From a virus: 29,844 nucleotides of DNA. This document shows, in pieces, positions 16,279 to 24,118 of this stretch. The stretch is from positions 1 through 29,844 of the IMG/VR virus record IMGVR_UViG_3300047157_000184; one strand, given 5' to 3'. The translations under genes were made by a program, and so were the position numbers. The notes beneath the pieces are model-generated. The model was not told where the DNA came from and made no database searches. It was given only the letters and a program-made list of their open reading frames with translations. Within the stretch, counting starts at the first letter, position 1. The number at the start of each line of letters is the position of its first letter.

Positions 16279-16916
16279 TATTTCCCTTTCGTTTCTATAA
16301 AGTGTTGAGGTATGGGTTTTTTAAATTCAACCCTATTCTCCCTTACGGCGAAGCAACTGATAAGCCAATCGTTAGGTATTGTTGGAGTATATTTATCATA
16401 ATCTGCAAAATCTCCATGCTCATTTAAATATGAGTTACTCGGATCAAAAAATTTCCAGCTACTGCATGATCTAGTTTTAGTACCCATGCATTTAATATCA
16501 AAATTATTAGCATAGTAAAAGTCTCTAAATAGGGCTGGACTTAAAGAATAAAATCCTCTACCAAAAAAACCAGCTAAATTACCGGTATGAAATACACAAC
16601 CTTTGTTTTTTAATAACAAAAGTATATTTTGCAATACTGTGCATGGATCAAAACAGCAATAAAGAGTGCCTGAATCTATAACCCAATCATAGCTATCTTG
16701 TAAGTCTTCTGATAGTAGGTAATTTAAATCCTTTTTGTATGTTGGATTGCCATTGATGTCGAAAGTATGGACATTGTTAAATCCCATTATTCTTTTAAAA
16801 TCACTTATGCTATGATTTTGTATATGACAATCTCCTAAAATTGCACAAGAATCCCCACTACTATTTTCTACCCTCATTCTTTTCAATACCAATAGATCGG
16901 CAGGCTCAATCGCCAT
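16278..16916 (-). CDS. Class I SAM-dependent methyltransferase-like protein
   Basis: A 212-aa protein with a Rossmann methyltransferase pattern. CAILGDCHIQNHSIS occupies the motif I position, followed by NVHTFDINGNPTYKKDL (motif II acidic residue and a 'DIN.NP' turn), SYDWVIDSGTLYCCFD (motif IV), and LKNKGCVFHTGNLAGFFG (motif VI strand). The glycine-rich loop is weak, which leaves some doubt about SAM binding. Together with its location between a nucleotide-sugar epimerase and a dehydratase it suggests a sugar or sugar-intermediate methyltransferase. The start at ATG 16916 has GAAAGG seven bases upstream; an in-frame ATG at 16931 exists but lies inside the neighbour without such a site. Confidence 0.6.
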   Translation of the reverse strand: MAIEPADLLVLKRMRVENSSGDSCAILGDCHIQNHSISDFKRIMGFNNVHTFDINGNPTYKKDLNYLLSEDLQDSYDWVIDSGTLYCCFDPCTVLQNILLLLKNKGCVFHTGNLAGFFGRGFYSLSPALFRDFYYANNFDIKCMGTKTRSCSSWKFFDPSNSYLNEHGDFADYDKYTPTIPNDWLISCFAVRENRVEFKKPIPQHFIETKGK

Positions 16917-17724
16917 TATAATACCTTTCAATTATTTGTTTTAGTCTTGGGATATCTGTTTCTGTAATGCTTATATTTTCAGGTGGTTCTTCAGCTATTT
17001 TTTCTTCTAACAAAGACTCATATTCCCCAAAATTATTATAACTGTGATATTCTCCAAAAGCTTTAGCTAAGTCATGCAACATAACTTGATAACAATCATT
17101 AAGTCTAATATAACTATCTTTGGTCTGTATATTATCTAATATAGTTTTTGCCATTGTAGAAGTTTCTACAAAATACCTAACAGAATTATATATATTTACT
17201 AAAATAGGTTTATCTTCTTGCAAACACTTATCCCATAAATATAATACGCTACCGCTAGAAAATAAAAAGTTGACACCTTGTATAACTGTATACTCATTCT
17301 CTAATACAATGTGTTCCATTAATAGTTTTGTATAACCGTACACACATGAAGGATTAATTGCCTTGTCTGTACTAACAGCAACCAGATTTTTAATTTTATA
17401 CTTTTTACTCATAAAAATTAAATTTTTACTACCGACAATATTTGTGTCAATAGCCATGGAAGGATTTTGTTGGCATAATCCAACATGCTTCATTGCTGCA
17501 GAATGAATTACATAGTCTATAGAATGTTTACTAAATATAGTTTCTAATTGAGATTGTTTGGTAATATCTGAACAGTAAATTAATACATCGGGAAACTTCT
17601 TTTTTAATGTTTGTGCTTTTTCTTCCGAATGACATAAAGCTATTGGGGTATATCCACGATCACAACACATTTTAACCAATTCAGTTCCTAATGTACCAGC
17701 TGCGCCAGTAATTAAAATATTCAT
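16906..17724 (-). CDS. UDP-sugar 4,6-dehydratase-like SDR (PseB/CapD/FlaA1 type)
   Basis: A 272-aa extended SDR of the polysaccharide-biosynthesis branch. Motifs are the NAD site TGAAGTLGTELVKM (residues 6-19), SDITKQSQLETIF, VIHSAAMKHVGLCQQNP (the 'AA-x-KHV' signature), and AVSTDKAINPSCVYGYTK with the Asp-Lys-Tyr catalytic set of PseB/FlaA1 enzymes. Enzymes of this type convert UDP-GlcNAc to 4-keto-6-deoxy sugars that lead to pseudaminic or other rare sugars. It is short: typical members run 320-340 aa and the substrate-binding C-terminal part is reduced here. It could feed the nonulosonic-acid genes farther upstream, or make a separate deoxy sugar. Overlaps both neighbours (ATGA at the start). 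Confidence 0.75.
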   Translation of the reverse strand: MNILITGAAGTLGTELVKMCCDRGYTPIALCHSEEKAQTLKKKFPDVLIYCSDITKQSQLETIFSKHSIDYVIHSAAMKHVGLCQQNPSMAIDTNIVGSKNLIFMSKKYKIKNLVAVSTDKAINPSCVYGYTKLLMEHIVLENEYTVIQGVNFLFSSGSVLYLWDKCLQEDKPILVNIYNSVRYFVETSTMAKTILDNIQTKDSYIRLNDCYQVMLHDLAKAFGEYHSYNNFGEYESLLEEKIAEEPPENISITETDIPRLKQIIERYYNGD

Positions 17725-18473
17725 TTATACCACTCTTTTCCTGCTGGAGATTCTAAATTATTAATAATGTCTTCAAATATAGAAAAGCCTTTGTTGTCAC
17801 AAAAGTAAATATGTTCTACACAGCTATCCCAAGATGCATATCCTGAGTGGTGTTGCTCTATATTTATGGATGGGTAGCATTGTAGCATTTTATATTTTTT
17901 TGAACAATCTGCTTTTATTTGTACAAAATGTTTAATGTCAGTATGTTCACAATCTCCGTAACTTATAATGTGTGTATAGTCATTTCTTCTTATGTCTTGC
18001 TGTTTGCCTGTGTGTTTGAGAAAAGGTATGTTAAGTGTAGAGAAAAATGCAAATGGTATGTGTAATTTTTGACACCATTCTTTGACATATTGAAAAACCT
18101 GTATATGTTGTGGATGCTTATGTTCATCTCCATAATAAGGGTGTGTAACAACCAAGTCAATATCTTGAGGTAGTATTTGCATATCCGGAGATATCCCAAA
18201 AAAGTTTATAGCATCATCTATACAATCAGACATGTGCTGTAATGGTTGTCCGTGTGCTGTAGGTATATTCTCTGTCCCTATAAAATAATCTTTAATACCA
18301 GCTACACTTAATGCGTTTTTTATCTCTGTGCTTCTTTCAGGATGGTGTCGTCCAGTAAGGCATAAGACGTACGGTTCTATATTAGATATTTTAGATAAGA
18401 AATTTAATGTACCACCAACCCACAAAGATTCGTCATCAGGATGTGCCACTATAAATAGTATTTTTTTAGTCAT
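17721..18473 (-). CDS. PIG-L/LmbE-family deacetylase
   Basis: A 250-aa zinc-dependent de-N-acetylase. The N-terminus shows the defining FIVAHPDDESLWVGGTL (His, Asp, Asp zinc/catalytic set) and a later VTHPYYGDEHKHPQHIQVFQ carries the third zinc-ligand region 'H-P...D...H-x-x-H'. Members remove acetyl groups from N-acetylglucosamine-type sugars in lipids and antibiotics. Within this island it probably frees an amino group on an N-acetyl sugar, which could then be modified otherwise; that is inference. Soluble, no signal peptide, so cytoplasmic. The stop overlaps the dehydratase start. Confidence 0.85.
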   Translation of the reverse strand: MTKKILFIVAHPDDESLWVGGTLNFLSKISNIEPYVLCLTGRHHPERSTEIKNALSVAGIKDYFIGTENIPTAHGQPLQHMSDCIDDAINFFGISPDMQILPQDIDLVVTHPYYGDEHKHPQHIQVFQYVKEWCQKLHIPFAFFSTLNIPFLKHTGKQQDIRRNDYTHIISYGDCEHTDIKHFVQIKADCSKKYKMLQCYPSINIEQHHSGYASWDSCVEHIYFCDNKGFSIFEDIINNLESPAGKEWYK

Positions 18474-18474
18474 T

Positions 18475-19113
18475 TTACGCCTTGATTATTATGCAGATAG
18501 AATCCCAGAAATGAATAGCTAGTGTGTTATTATTAGGCGTATCGACATTTGTCATTATAGAATTAAAAAATGGTAGGATTTGTTCTCTTTTATTGACAGA
18601 TATACCAGACGAATCTAACAAAATGTCTTTATCTTTTGATCCATAACTATTATATAAATCTTCAATAATATAAATACCTCCGGAGGAAAGTTTATCCCAC
18701 AATAAGGCATAGCTTTGTATTATGTCTTTATTAATATGACTACCATCGTCTATAATAATGTCGTATGTTGTTTTGCTAGAATTTATTTTATCTATTGTTG
18801 TTTTTTCTGTAGCGTTGCCTATTGTTATATGTATTCTTTCTTCTTCATATTGCTTACATTGCTCATCTATATCTATTCCAAAGATTGTAGCTTTTGGAAA
18901 ATATTCTTTCCAGGTTTTAAGAGAGGGACCTTTTCTTACTCCTATTTCAAGTATATTTATATTTTTATCTTTAAATTGATTAAAATAGTTTTCATAGATA
19001 CTTAAATAACAGAGATTATTTGTTCTGTTTGGAGTTGCTTTGTCTGAACCAAATTTTTGTGCTATTTGCCAAAGTTTTTGTTCTTGTGTTCTTTTTGGTA
19101 AAATAAAGCTCAT
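18475..19113 (-). CDS. Class I methyltransferase, macrocin/MycE O-methyltransferase-like
   Basis: A 212-aa SAM-dependent methyltransferase resembling sugar O-methyltransferases such as MycE/TylE (macrocin type). An N-terminal KFGSDKATPN motif ('yGSDK') is followed by NLCYLSIYENYFNQF, motif I ILEIGVRKGPSLKTWKEYFP, motif II FGIDIDEQC, motif IV DIIIDDGSHINKDIIQSY and SGGIYIIEDLYNSYG. The IIDDGSH and IEDL segments hold the metal-binding Asp/His residues that make this group magnesium-dependent. Likely target: a hydroxyl on one of the island's sugars. AGGA precedes the ATG by seven bases. Confidence 0.83.
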   Translation of the reverse strand: MSFILPKRTQEQKLWQIAQKFGSDKATPNRTNNLCYLSIYENYFNQFKDKNINILEIGVRKGPSLKTWKEYFPKATIFGIDIDEQCKQYEEERIHITIGNATEKTTIDKINSSKTTYDIIIDDGSHINKDIIQSYALLWDKLSSGGIYIIEDLYNSYGSKDKDILLDSSGISVNKREQILPFFNSIMTNVDTPNNNTLAIHFWDSICIIIKA

Positions 19114-19128
19114 ATCATTTTCCTAAGT

Positions 19129-20178
19129 TTATTTGATTTGTTCTAAAAATCTTTCATAATGATCTCTAGTTTGCATATGTCCGTTGTACAGCCTTGTGTC
19201 TAACCAAGGCAATTCAGTATAATGTGAGGGTAACCTGCTGACTAAATCATCTGTGTTTATTAGCTGTCCATCAAATTGCTGGCCGTGTTTTTGGTATAGT
19301 TTAGTAAACCAATCTTTAATTTTCTCTAACCCCTTATCTTCTCGATAATTATCATATATAACATCCATATCAAATGTAAACTTATCATAATTTTCTACCG
19401 CTTTGATCAAGGCTTCATGGGCTAAGTTGTCATCATACCAATAAACAGAATTTTGATCGTTTAAACAATCTCTACCGCTACCCAATTGGTGACCATGAAC
19501 AACAACAGGTACCTGTGATTGTAATGATTCCGCTACTACTCCGGGGCTACCTTCGCCCATTGAAAATAATGTTGATACTTTGGATGATTGATAAAAGTAA
19601 GATAATTGAGTTTTGCTTAGACCCTTAAATTCTAACTGCTCATCTAATCTCATTAAAGTAAATAATTGCCGTTCTGCCTTTGTAAACATTTCATAATATA
19701 CATCTTCTATATTTGTAAAATGATTATCTTTTGTTTCCTCATGTCTTTTAGAACAAACCAACAATATTTTATATTTATATCCTTTATCATATATTTTTTT
19801 AATTTCTCTAAAAAACAAATCTAGCCTTTTGACATTACCAGCTCTAGAAATATTGATTATATCCCAATATTTTTTTACCTCTGGATCTTTTTTGAATACC
19901 ATAGAAGTAAAATCAGAGCTTACTACAGGAATACCAAAAGAATTACTATATCTAGCACCAATATCTGTTACAGAAGGTCTGCCTAGAAAAAAATCAGCAA
20001 AATCAGGATATGGTGCTCCGTAAGAAAATCCTCCATAATGAACGCCTATAAAATATTTCCTACTTTTAATTTCATCCATAATATCTCTATGGTGATCATT
20101 ACCTCTGTATGCTTCTTCATGCGAAATAACAACTATACCATTTTGATCATCTTTTCTGTGTTTAAAAATATGTGCCAT
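19129..20178 (-). CDS. GT4-type glycosyltransferase (GT-B fold)
   Basis: A 349-aa GT-B glycosyltransferase. The nucleotide-sugar-binding C-terminal domain shows DIINISRAGNVKRLDLFFRE (motif at the start of the second Rossmann domain), KILLVCSKRHEET, LEFKGLSKTQLSYFYQSSKV and STLFSMGEGSPGVVAESLQS, the last being the E-x7-E-like element of GT4 enzymes in which the Glu of 'EGSPGVVAES' contact the donor sugar. The N-terminal acceptor domain appears shortened. Donor and acceptor are unknown. The gene lies between a methyltransferase and the HAD/cupin pair and has an AGG ribosome site. Confidence 0.8.
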   Translation of the reverse strand: MAHIFKHRKDDQNGIVVISHEEAYRGNDHHRDIMDEIKSRKYFIGVHYGGFSYGAPYPDFADFFLGRPSVTDIGARYSNSFGIPVVSSDFTSMVFKKDPEVKKYWDIINISRAGNVKRLDLFFREIKKIYDKGYKYKILLVCSKRHEETKDNHFTNIEDVYYEMFTKAERQLFTLMRLDEQLEFKGLSKTQLSYFYQSSKVSTLFSMGEGSPGVVAESLQSQVPVVVHGHQLGSGRDCLNDQNSVYWYDDNLAHEALIKAVENYDKFTFDMDVIYDNYREDKGLEKIKDWFTKLYQKHGQQFDGQLINTDDLVSRLPSHYTELPWLDTRLYNGHMQTRDHYERFLEQIK

Positions 20179-20183
20179 AATGA

Positions 20184-20480
20184 TTACCTAAAAAAATCTT
20201 CCGCTTTAATGTTTTTATCATCTATAAAAAGATCATATTGTGGTTTTCCTGAACGTATTTCATGATATTTTACTAACCAAGAATCCAATTGTTTAATTGT
20301 TAATTCTTTCCAATCTCGTCCTGTTGTTGTGCCTCTGGCTGTCCAATATACTATCTTATGTCCCTGATTATACAGATCATTCATTTTAGCTATTCTGTCA
20401 TACAGAGGTTTAGCTTTCCAATATTCCGCTGTCTCTGGAGTTGAGCATATTGTGTTGTCAATATCAACATATATTATCAC
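20184..20480 (-). CDS. Small HAD-superfamily phosphatase-like protein
   Basis: A 98-aa minimal HAD hydrolase. Motif I is VDIDNTICST (the nucleophile Asp plus the general-acid Asp two residues later), motif II is VYWTARGTTTG, and motif IV is LFIDDKNIKAEDF. Similar short proteins occur in capsule and LPS clusters and are thought to act on sugar phosphates or nucleotide-linked phosphates. The start is GTG at 20480, within TAGTG overlapping the stop of the cupin gene, with AAGGG upstream. No cap domain is present, so the substrate may be large or bound to a partner. Confidence 0.8.
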   Translation of the reverse strand: MIIYVDIDNTICSTPETAEYWKAKPLYDRIAKMNDLYNQGHKIVYWTARGTTTGRDWKELTIKQLDSWLVKYHEIRSGKPQYDLFIDDKNIKAEDFFR

Positions 20481-20821
20481 TAATCACCCTTTTCTATTCT
20501 GTAGCTATCTTCGTCAAAATGTTGAGTTGAAAATTCAAATAATTCGCTATCTTCCAAAGCTATCATTTGGTGACGTAATCCAACGGGTATGTGAAAATTT
20601 TGTCCAGGTTCTAATAAAATACTTTCTGCTTCATTGATATTATCAAACTTAGAAAATTTAACGACCAATTTTCCAGACTGTAGATAAAACACTTCGTCTT
20701 TTATCTTATGGTAATGCCATGAACATCGTAAACCTGTTTTAAAATAAAGCAACTTACCACAATATTCTTCCTTATTCACAATCCATTTTTCGTAACCCCA
20801 ACCCTTATCTACATATTTCAT
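20480..20821 (-). CDS. Cupin-fold protein, possible sugar-phosphate or nucleotide-sugar isomerase
   Basis: A 113-aa single-domain cupin. The metal-binding motif 1 is RCSWHYHKIKDEVFYLQSG (H-x-H-x(4)-E) and motif 2 is PGQNFHIPVGLRHQMIAL. The N-terminus KYVDKGWGYEKWIVN matches the 'W-G-x-x-x' opening seen in mannose-6-phosphate isomerase/mannose-1-phosphate guanylyltransferase cupin domains. A role in sugar interconversion is thus plausible; these proteins also act as 3,4-ketoisomerases in other clusters. The start at ATG 20821 is supported by AAGGG eight bases upstream and by the strong promoter just before it; an upstream in-frame start at 20857 would fall in the promoter region. Confidence 0.8.
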   Translation of the reverse strand: MKYVDKGWGYEKWIVNKEEYCGKLLYFKTGLRCSWHYHKIKDEVFYLQSGKLVVKFSKFDNINEAESILLEPGQNFHIPVGLRHQMIALEDSELFEFSTQHFDEDSYRIEKGD

Positions 20822-20847
20822 AAAGTTATCCCTTCGGTATTTATATA

Positions 20848-20876
20848 ATAATAACACATTCTTATAACTTTGTCAA
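20848..20876 (-). promoter_or_regulatory. Sigma70-type promoter inside the glycan island
   Basis: On the minus strand TTGACA (20871-20876) is followed by exactly 17 bases and then TATTAT (20848-20853). The -35 box is a perfect consensus match and the -10 box matches at five of six positions, with ideal spacing. Start of transcription would be near 20841, some 20 bases before the cupin ATG, leaving a short leader that carries the AAGGG ribosome site. TATAAATA, the T4 late-promoter octamer, overlaps just downstream of the -10 (20838-20845). The promoter would let the cupin-to-FkbM genes be transcribed apart from the SDR/NeuA/NeuB genes upstream, by host RNA polymerase. Confidence 0.75.
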
Positions 20877-20890
20877 TACGACTTAGGGCT

Positions 20891-21646
20891 TTAAAAGCCT
20901 TTAGCTAACCATCCGCCATCTACATTGATGGTGCTTGCTGTAATATAAGACGATGCATTAGATAGTAAGAATATACTGGCCCCTAATAAATCTTTTGACT
21001 CTCCCCATCTATTAAGCATAGTCCTTTTTGTACGCTCATATCGCAACAATTGGTTATCATAAGATTTTTGAGTCATTGGTGTTTTTATGTATCCAGGACA
21101 TATATTATTAAATCTTATATTATATTTAGACCAATCACAGGCAAATGCTATAGTTAATTGATCTAATCCTGCCTTTGATATTTGATAAGATGGATTGTTA
21201 GGGAAACCCAATGAGGCACCCAGACTAGTAATATTAACTACACTAGACCATTCTTTATTAGGATCGAACATTCCGTAATTATCGTCTTTAATTTTGTTAC
21301 AGAATAATGCAGTTAAATTAAATACAGAATTTAAATTAATTTGTATTGTTTGATCATAAATATCATAGTCTTCATAAGGAGTATCTGATGCAAAACTTAC
21401 TCCTGCGTTGTTTACTAATCCAGTTATGGTGCCAAATTTATCTGTTAAGTTATCAAAACTATTTTTTACTTCTTTAAAGTTGGTTAGGTCTACTGTGACT
21501 GTTTCAAAATCAATGTCTTGACGATTAAAAGATTTATCTATTCCTATCACGTTAGCGCCAGCTTTTAATAGTCCGTCAGCAATGCAGAATCCATTACCTC
21601 CATTGGCTCCGGTCACAATAATATTTTTATTTTTAATATCAAACAT
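20891..21646 (-). CDS. Classical short-chain dehydrogenase/reductase
   Basis: A 251-aa SDR. The cofactor motif is IIVTGANGGNGFCIADGLL (TGxxxGxG, residues 9-27), followed by LVNNAGVSFAS (NNAG), the catalytic Ser in NITSLGASLG, YQISKAGLDQL (Tyr-x-x-x-Lys), and NNICPGYIKTPM. The C-terminus ends ASTINVDGGWLAKGF as in typical family members. It resembles the SDRs (for example PtmA-like) that accompany sialic or legionaminic acid genes, and it sits directly beside the aminotransferase and NeuA/NeuB homologues. It probably oxidises or reduces a sugar intermediate. TAATG overlaps the aminotransferase stop and this start. Confidence 0.85.
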   Translation of the reverse strand: MFDIKNKNIIVTGANGGNGFCIADGLLKAGANVIGIDKSFNRQDIDFETVTVDLTNFKEVKNSFDNLTDKFGTITGLVNNAGVSFASDTPYEDYDIYDQTIQINLNSVFNLTALFCNKIKDDNYGMFDPNKEWSSVVNITSLGASLGFPNNPSYQISKAGLDQLTIAFACDWSKYNIRFNNICPGYIKTPMTQKSYDNQLLRYERTKRTMLNRWGESKDLLGASIFLLSNASSYITASTINVDGGWLAKGF

Positions 21647-22632
21647 TATTTTTTAGACTTAAAAGAATAAGGTGTCGGGGCATCTACATCATTAAATTTT
21701 ATGCTAGACGCATTCCAATCTTTAATTTGTTTAATAATATCAACATTATTAATATTGCCCCAATTTGTAATAATTTGAGAAAATATTTTACCTACTTTAC
21801 CATCTCCTATTTTAATTCCATTAAGGGATGTAACAGGTAACATGCAAAATGGAGTCCCTGACATAAAGGCTTCGTCTGCTGTATAAACATCATAAGGCTC
21901 AATATTTTTTTCTACAACAGGTATAGAAAGATCTGGACATAGTTCTTTAATAATATATTCTCTAGATATACCCCTTAATATGTTTCTGCCTTCTGGAGTG
22001 ATTACCGTTCCGTCTTTTACAATGAAGAAATTATCTCCGGTACCTTCTGAAATAAATCCGTCTTGATCTAATAGCAGAGCCCAGTTATTTTCTCCTTTAA
22101 CTTGACTAGCCTCAATGTTTGCCATAAGATAAAAGATTCTACTTCTGTTTTTAATTTTTGGATCTAAAAACTGAGCAGGAATATTCCTTTGAGATGTAAT
22201 TACCGCATTAATGCCAGTGTCAAATAATGAGCCCATCCCTAATACTGTCCACTTTAAAGGAAAGTCTGCAATGATTACATTTGTACCCTTGTTCAATCCT
22301 TCTATCTGATGATAAATACCCAATAGACCTCTGGAAACATCTATCATTAGTCTGTGTTCATCATCTTTATTAAAAAGGTGTTCATTAGCTTCTATCGTTT
22401 CGTAGCACGCTAACTCCATTTGTTCTGGTGTCATGTCTATAGGTATTCTTAAAATTTTTAATCCATCGTACAGTCTTTTTATGTGTTCTTTAATTTTAAA
22501 TTGTGTTTTATTAAAGGACCTAGTCATTTCAAAAACCATATCCCCAAACATTAAAGCAGAATCAAATATTGATATTTTAGCTTCAGATTCTTTAACAAAC
22601 TCTCCGTTATAAAACACCACCCTATTACTCAT
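21646..22632 (-). CDS. Class IV (branched-chain/D-amino-acid type) PLP aminotransferase
   Basis: A 328-aa fold-type IV PLP enzyme of the IlvE/DAAT/PabC group. Recognisable pieces are VVFYNGEFVKESEAKISIFD, ALMFGDMVFEMTRSFN, the lysine region NRSRIFYLMANIEASQ (Lys preceding, KIKNRSRIFY), LLLDQDGFISEGTGDNFFIV and the phosphate-binding NILRGISREYIIKEL, then DEAFMSGTPFCMLPV. This family normally uses alpha-amino acids, so it is unusual in a nonulosonic-acid cluster, where sugar aminotransferases are of the DegT type. It could make an amino-acid or keto-acid substituent for the sugar. The start at ATG 22632 follows GAAGGA and overlaps the NeuA stop. Confidence 0.85.
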   Translation of the reverse strand: MSNRVVFYNGEFVKESEAKISIFDSALMFGDMVFEMTRSFNKTQFKIKEHIKRLYDGLKILRIPIDMTPEQMELACYETIEANEHLFNKDDEHRLMIDVSRGLLGIYHQIEGLNKGTNVIIADFPLKWTVLGMGSLFDTGINAVITSQRNIPAQFLDPKIKNRSRIFYLMANIEASQVKGENNWALLLDQDGFISEGTGDNFFIVKDGTVITPEGRNILRGISREYIIKELCPDLSIPVVEKNIEPYDVYTADEAFMSGTPFCMLPVTSLNGIKIGDGKVGKIFSQIITNWGNINNVDIIKQIKDWNASSIKFNDVDAPTPYSFKSKK

Positions 22633-23294
22633 AGTATAAATTCCTTCATAAATAACGAACATATCTTCAAATCTTCAATATTGTCTATTTCATGAACTGA
22701 CCACTTAGGCATTAGTTCATAGGACATTTTACCAAACAGTCTGTTTAAATTAAATGTAAATTTATCTGTGTTAAACACATATATAGAACCATTTTCAATA
22801 ATGTTAATATCAAAATCTTGTCTTCGTTTTCTTTTTTTGTAATCGTATGTTAGACTGTTTAATTGAGGTTTTGTGGACCATAAGCAAGTGTCTTCTGCTA
22901 ATACAGCTGAGAATAAGCTGTCTAATTTATTTCTTTGAAAATTTTTAATACAATCTTCTATATTATGGGATGTTCTTAATGGAGATGTGGCTTGTAAAAA
23001 TACAGTCGTGTCGTATTGTTTAGGTATTGACTGTATGCATTGCAACAGGGCAGATTCTGAACTTGCAGTATCTCCTGATATATCTATCGATCTTTTTATT
23101 CCAATAGCACCAAAATCTTGTGCAACATCTAGTATCTTTTCACTATCTGAAGACACATATACATCATCGATTAACGAGGATTGTTTAGCCTGTTGTATAC
23201 TGTAAGCTAACAATGGCATACCACAAAAATCGACAATGTTTTTATTAGGTATGCCTTTGCTACCACCCCTTGCGGGTATGATTGCAGATATCAT
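22629..23294 (-). CDS. neuA: CMP-nonulosonic acid cytidylyltransferase (NeuA-like)
   Basis: A 221-aa cytidylyltransferase that would activate a sialic-acid-like sugar as its CMP derivative. The CTP-binding signature IPARGGSKGIPNKNI is at residues 6-20, with FCGMPLLAYSIQQA, DDVYVSSDSEKILDVA, TVFLQATSPLRTSHNIEDC, and ENGSIYVFNTDKF following in the usual order. The C-terminal half is a little short, and the canonical RR/Q-D region is altered (KKRKRRQDF). No fused acetylhydrolase is present. It overlaps the NeuB-like gene by four bases, so the two are translationally coupled. Confidence 0.88.
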   Translation of the reverse strand: MISAIIPARGGSKGIPNKNIVDFCGMPLLAYSIQQAKQSSLIDDVYVSSDSEKILDVAQDFGAIGIKRSIDISGDTASSESALLQCIQSIPKQYDTTVFLQATSPLRTSHNIEDCIKNFQRNKLDSLFSAVLAEDTCLWSTKPQLNSLTYDYKKRKRRQDFDINIIENGSIYVFNTDKFTFNLNRLFGKMSYELMPKWSVHEIDNIEDLKICSLFMKEFIL

Positions 23295-24114
23295 AAACTA
23301 TTCTTTTTCCTCAATTTCGTTAAGATTGGTATTTCAGTTTCATATACTTTCTTAATACCATCTCCTAGCATCTTTTCTGTATTTCTAATAGCTCGAATCA
23401 GCTTGTTAGAATCTTCTATAGAGGCAGCTTGATCTGAACCATAGTCAGTTCTGTCATGGGTAATGTGAAACTCTATGCATGCAGCACCCATGGCGGTAGC
23501 AGCAACACAAGCATCATGACCATTATAGTGGTTAGAAAAACCTACTTTTGTGTTTGGGTAGATTGTTTGTAAAGTTTGTATATGTTTTAAATTTAATTCT
23601 TCTTTTGCTGTAGGGTATGTGCTTGTGCAAGCTAGTACGATTTCTGCATTGTTCAGAATAAGCATGGCTTTGTCTATTTCTTTTTGCGTTGACATACCTG
23701 TAGAAAGTATAACGGGTATTCCTGTATCGTTGAGCTTTCTTAAAAAATCTCCATCTGTTAACAAAGCAGACGCTACCTTGTGGTATTTAATATCTAATAC
23801 AGAAACATCATCGACGCTTTTTTCGTCCCAACAAGACACAATAAAATCTATACCCAAATCATCACAATAGCCCTTAAGACTTTTGTACTGATCTATAGAA
23901 AATTCTAAACCCTCTTTTTGTTCTCTGTTTGTTGTTCCCCACGGAGACTCTCTGGGAGTATCAAGTTCTTGCTGAGAGTACACAGAGTCTATATCTCTTT
24001 TTGAAACTTAACAGCGTCTGCGCCGGAATTATAAGCTTGTTTAATGAGTGTTCTAGCTAGATTTTCACTACCATTATGGTTAATACCTATTTCTGCTATA
24101 ATGTATGTCATCAT
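23291..24114 (-). CDS. neuB: NeuB-type nonulosonic acid synthase without SAF domain, frameshifted as sequenced
   Basis: Sialic/nonulosonic acid synthase-like enzyme, condensing a hexosamine-type sugar with phosphoenolpyruvate. Start [19 protein letters not shown] matches the NeuB N-terminus. Later motifs are [72 protein letters not shown] and GSDQAAS. The frame breaks at an A5 run (23998-24002): one extra A gives [15 protein letters not shown] and restores the protein, about 274 aa. It ends [20 protein letters not shown], with no C-terminal SAF/antifreeze-like domain; short forms ending this way exist in other bacteria. The ATG start has GAGGG upstream. Whether the frameshift is real or a homopolymer error is unresolved. 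Confidence 0.85.
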
Positions 24115-24118
24115 TCCC

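Noticed and set aside
17990-18199. Minus-strand 69-aa frame inside the PIG-L deacetylase gene
   Set aside because: Shadow frame, low complexity, no ribosome site; the deacetylase motifs are in the other frame.
20838-20845. T4-type late promoter (TATAAATA)
   Set aside because: The octamer overlaps an excellent sigma70 promoter in AT-rich DNA, and no T4-like gp55/gp33/gp45 genes or other T4 replication genes are visible, so it may be a coincidence.
20887-20899. Rho-independent terminator at the end of the SDR gene
   Set aside because: The inverted repeat GGCTT-TTA-AAGCC gives only a 5-bp stem and no run of U follows.
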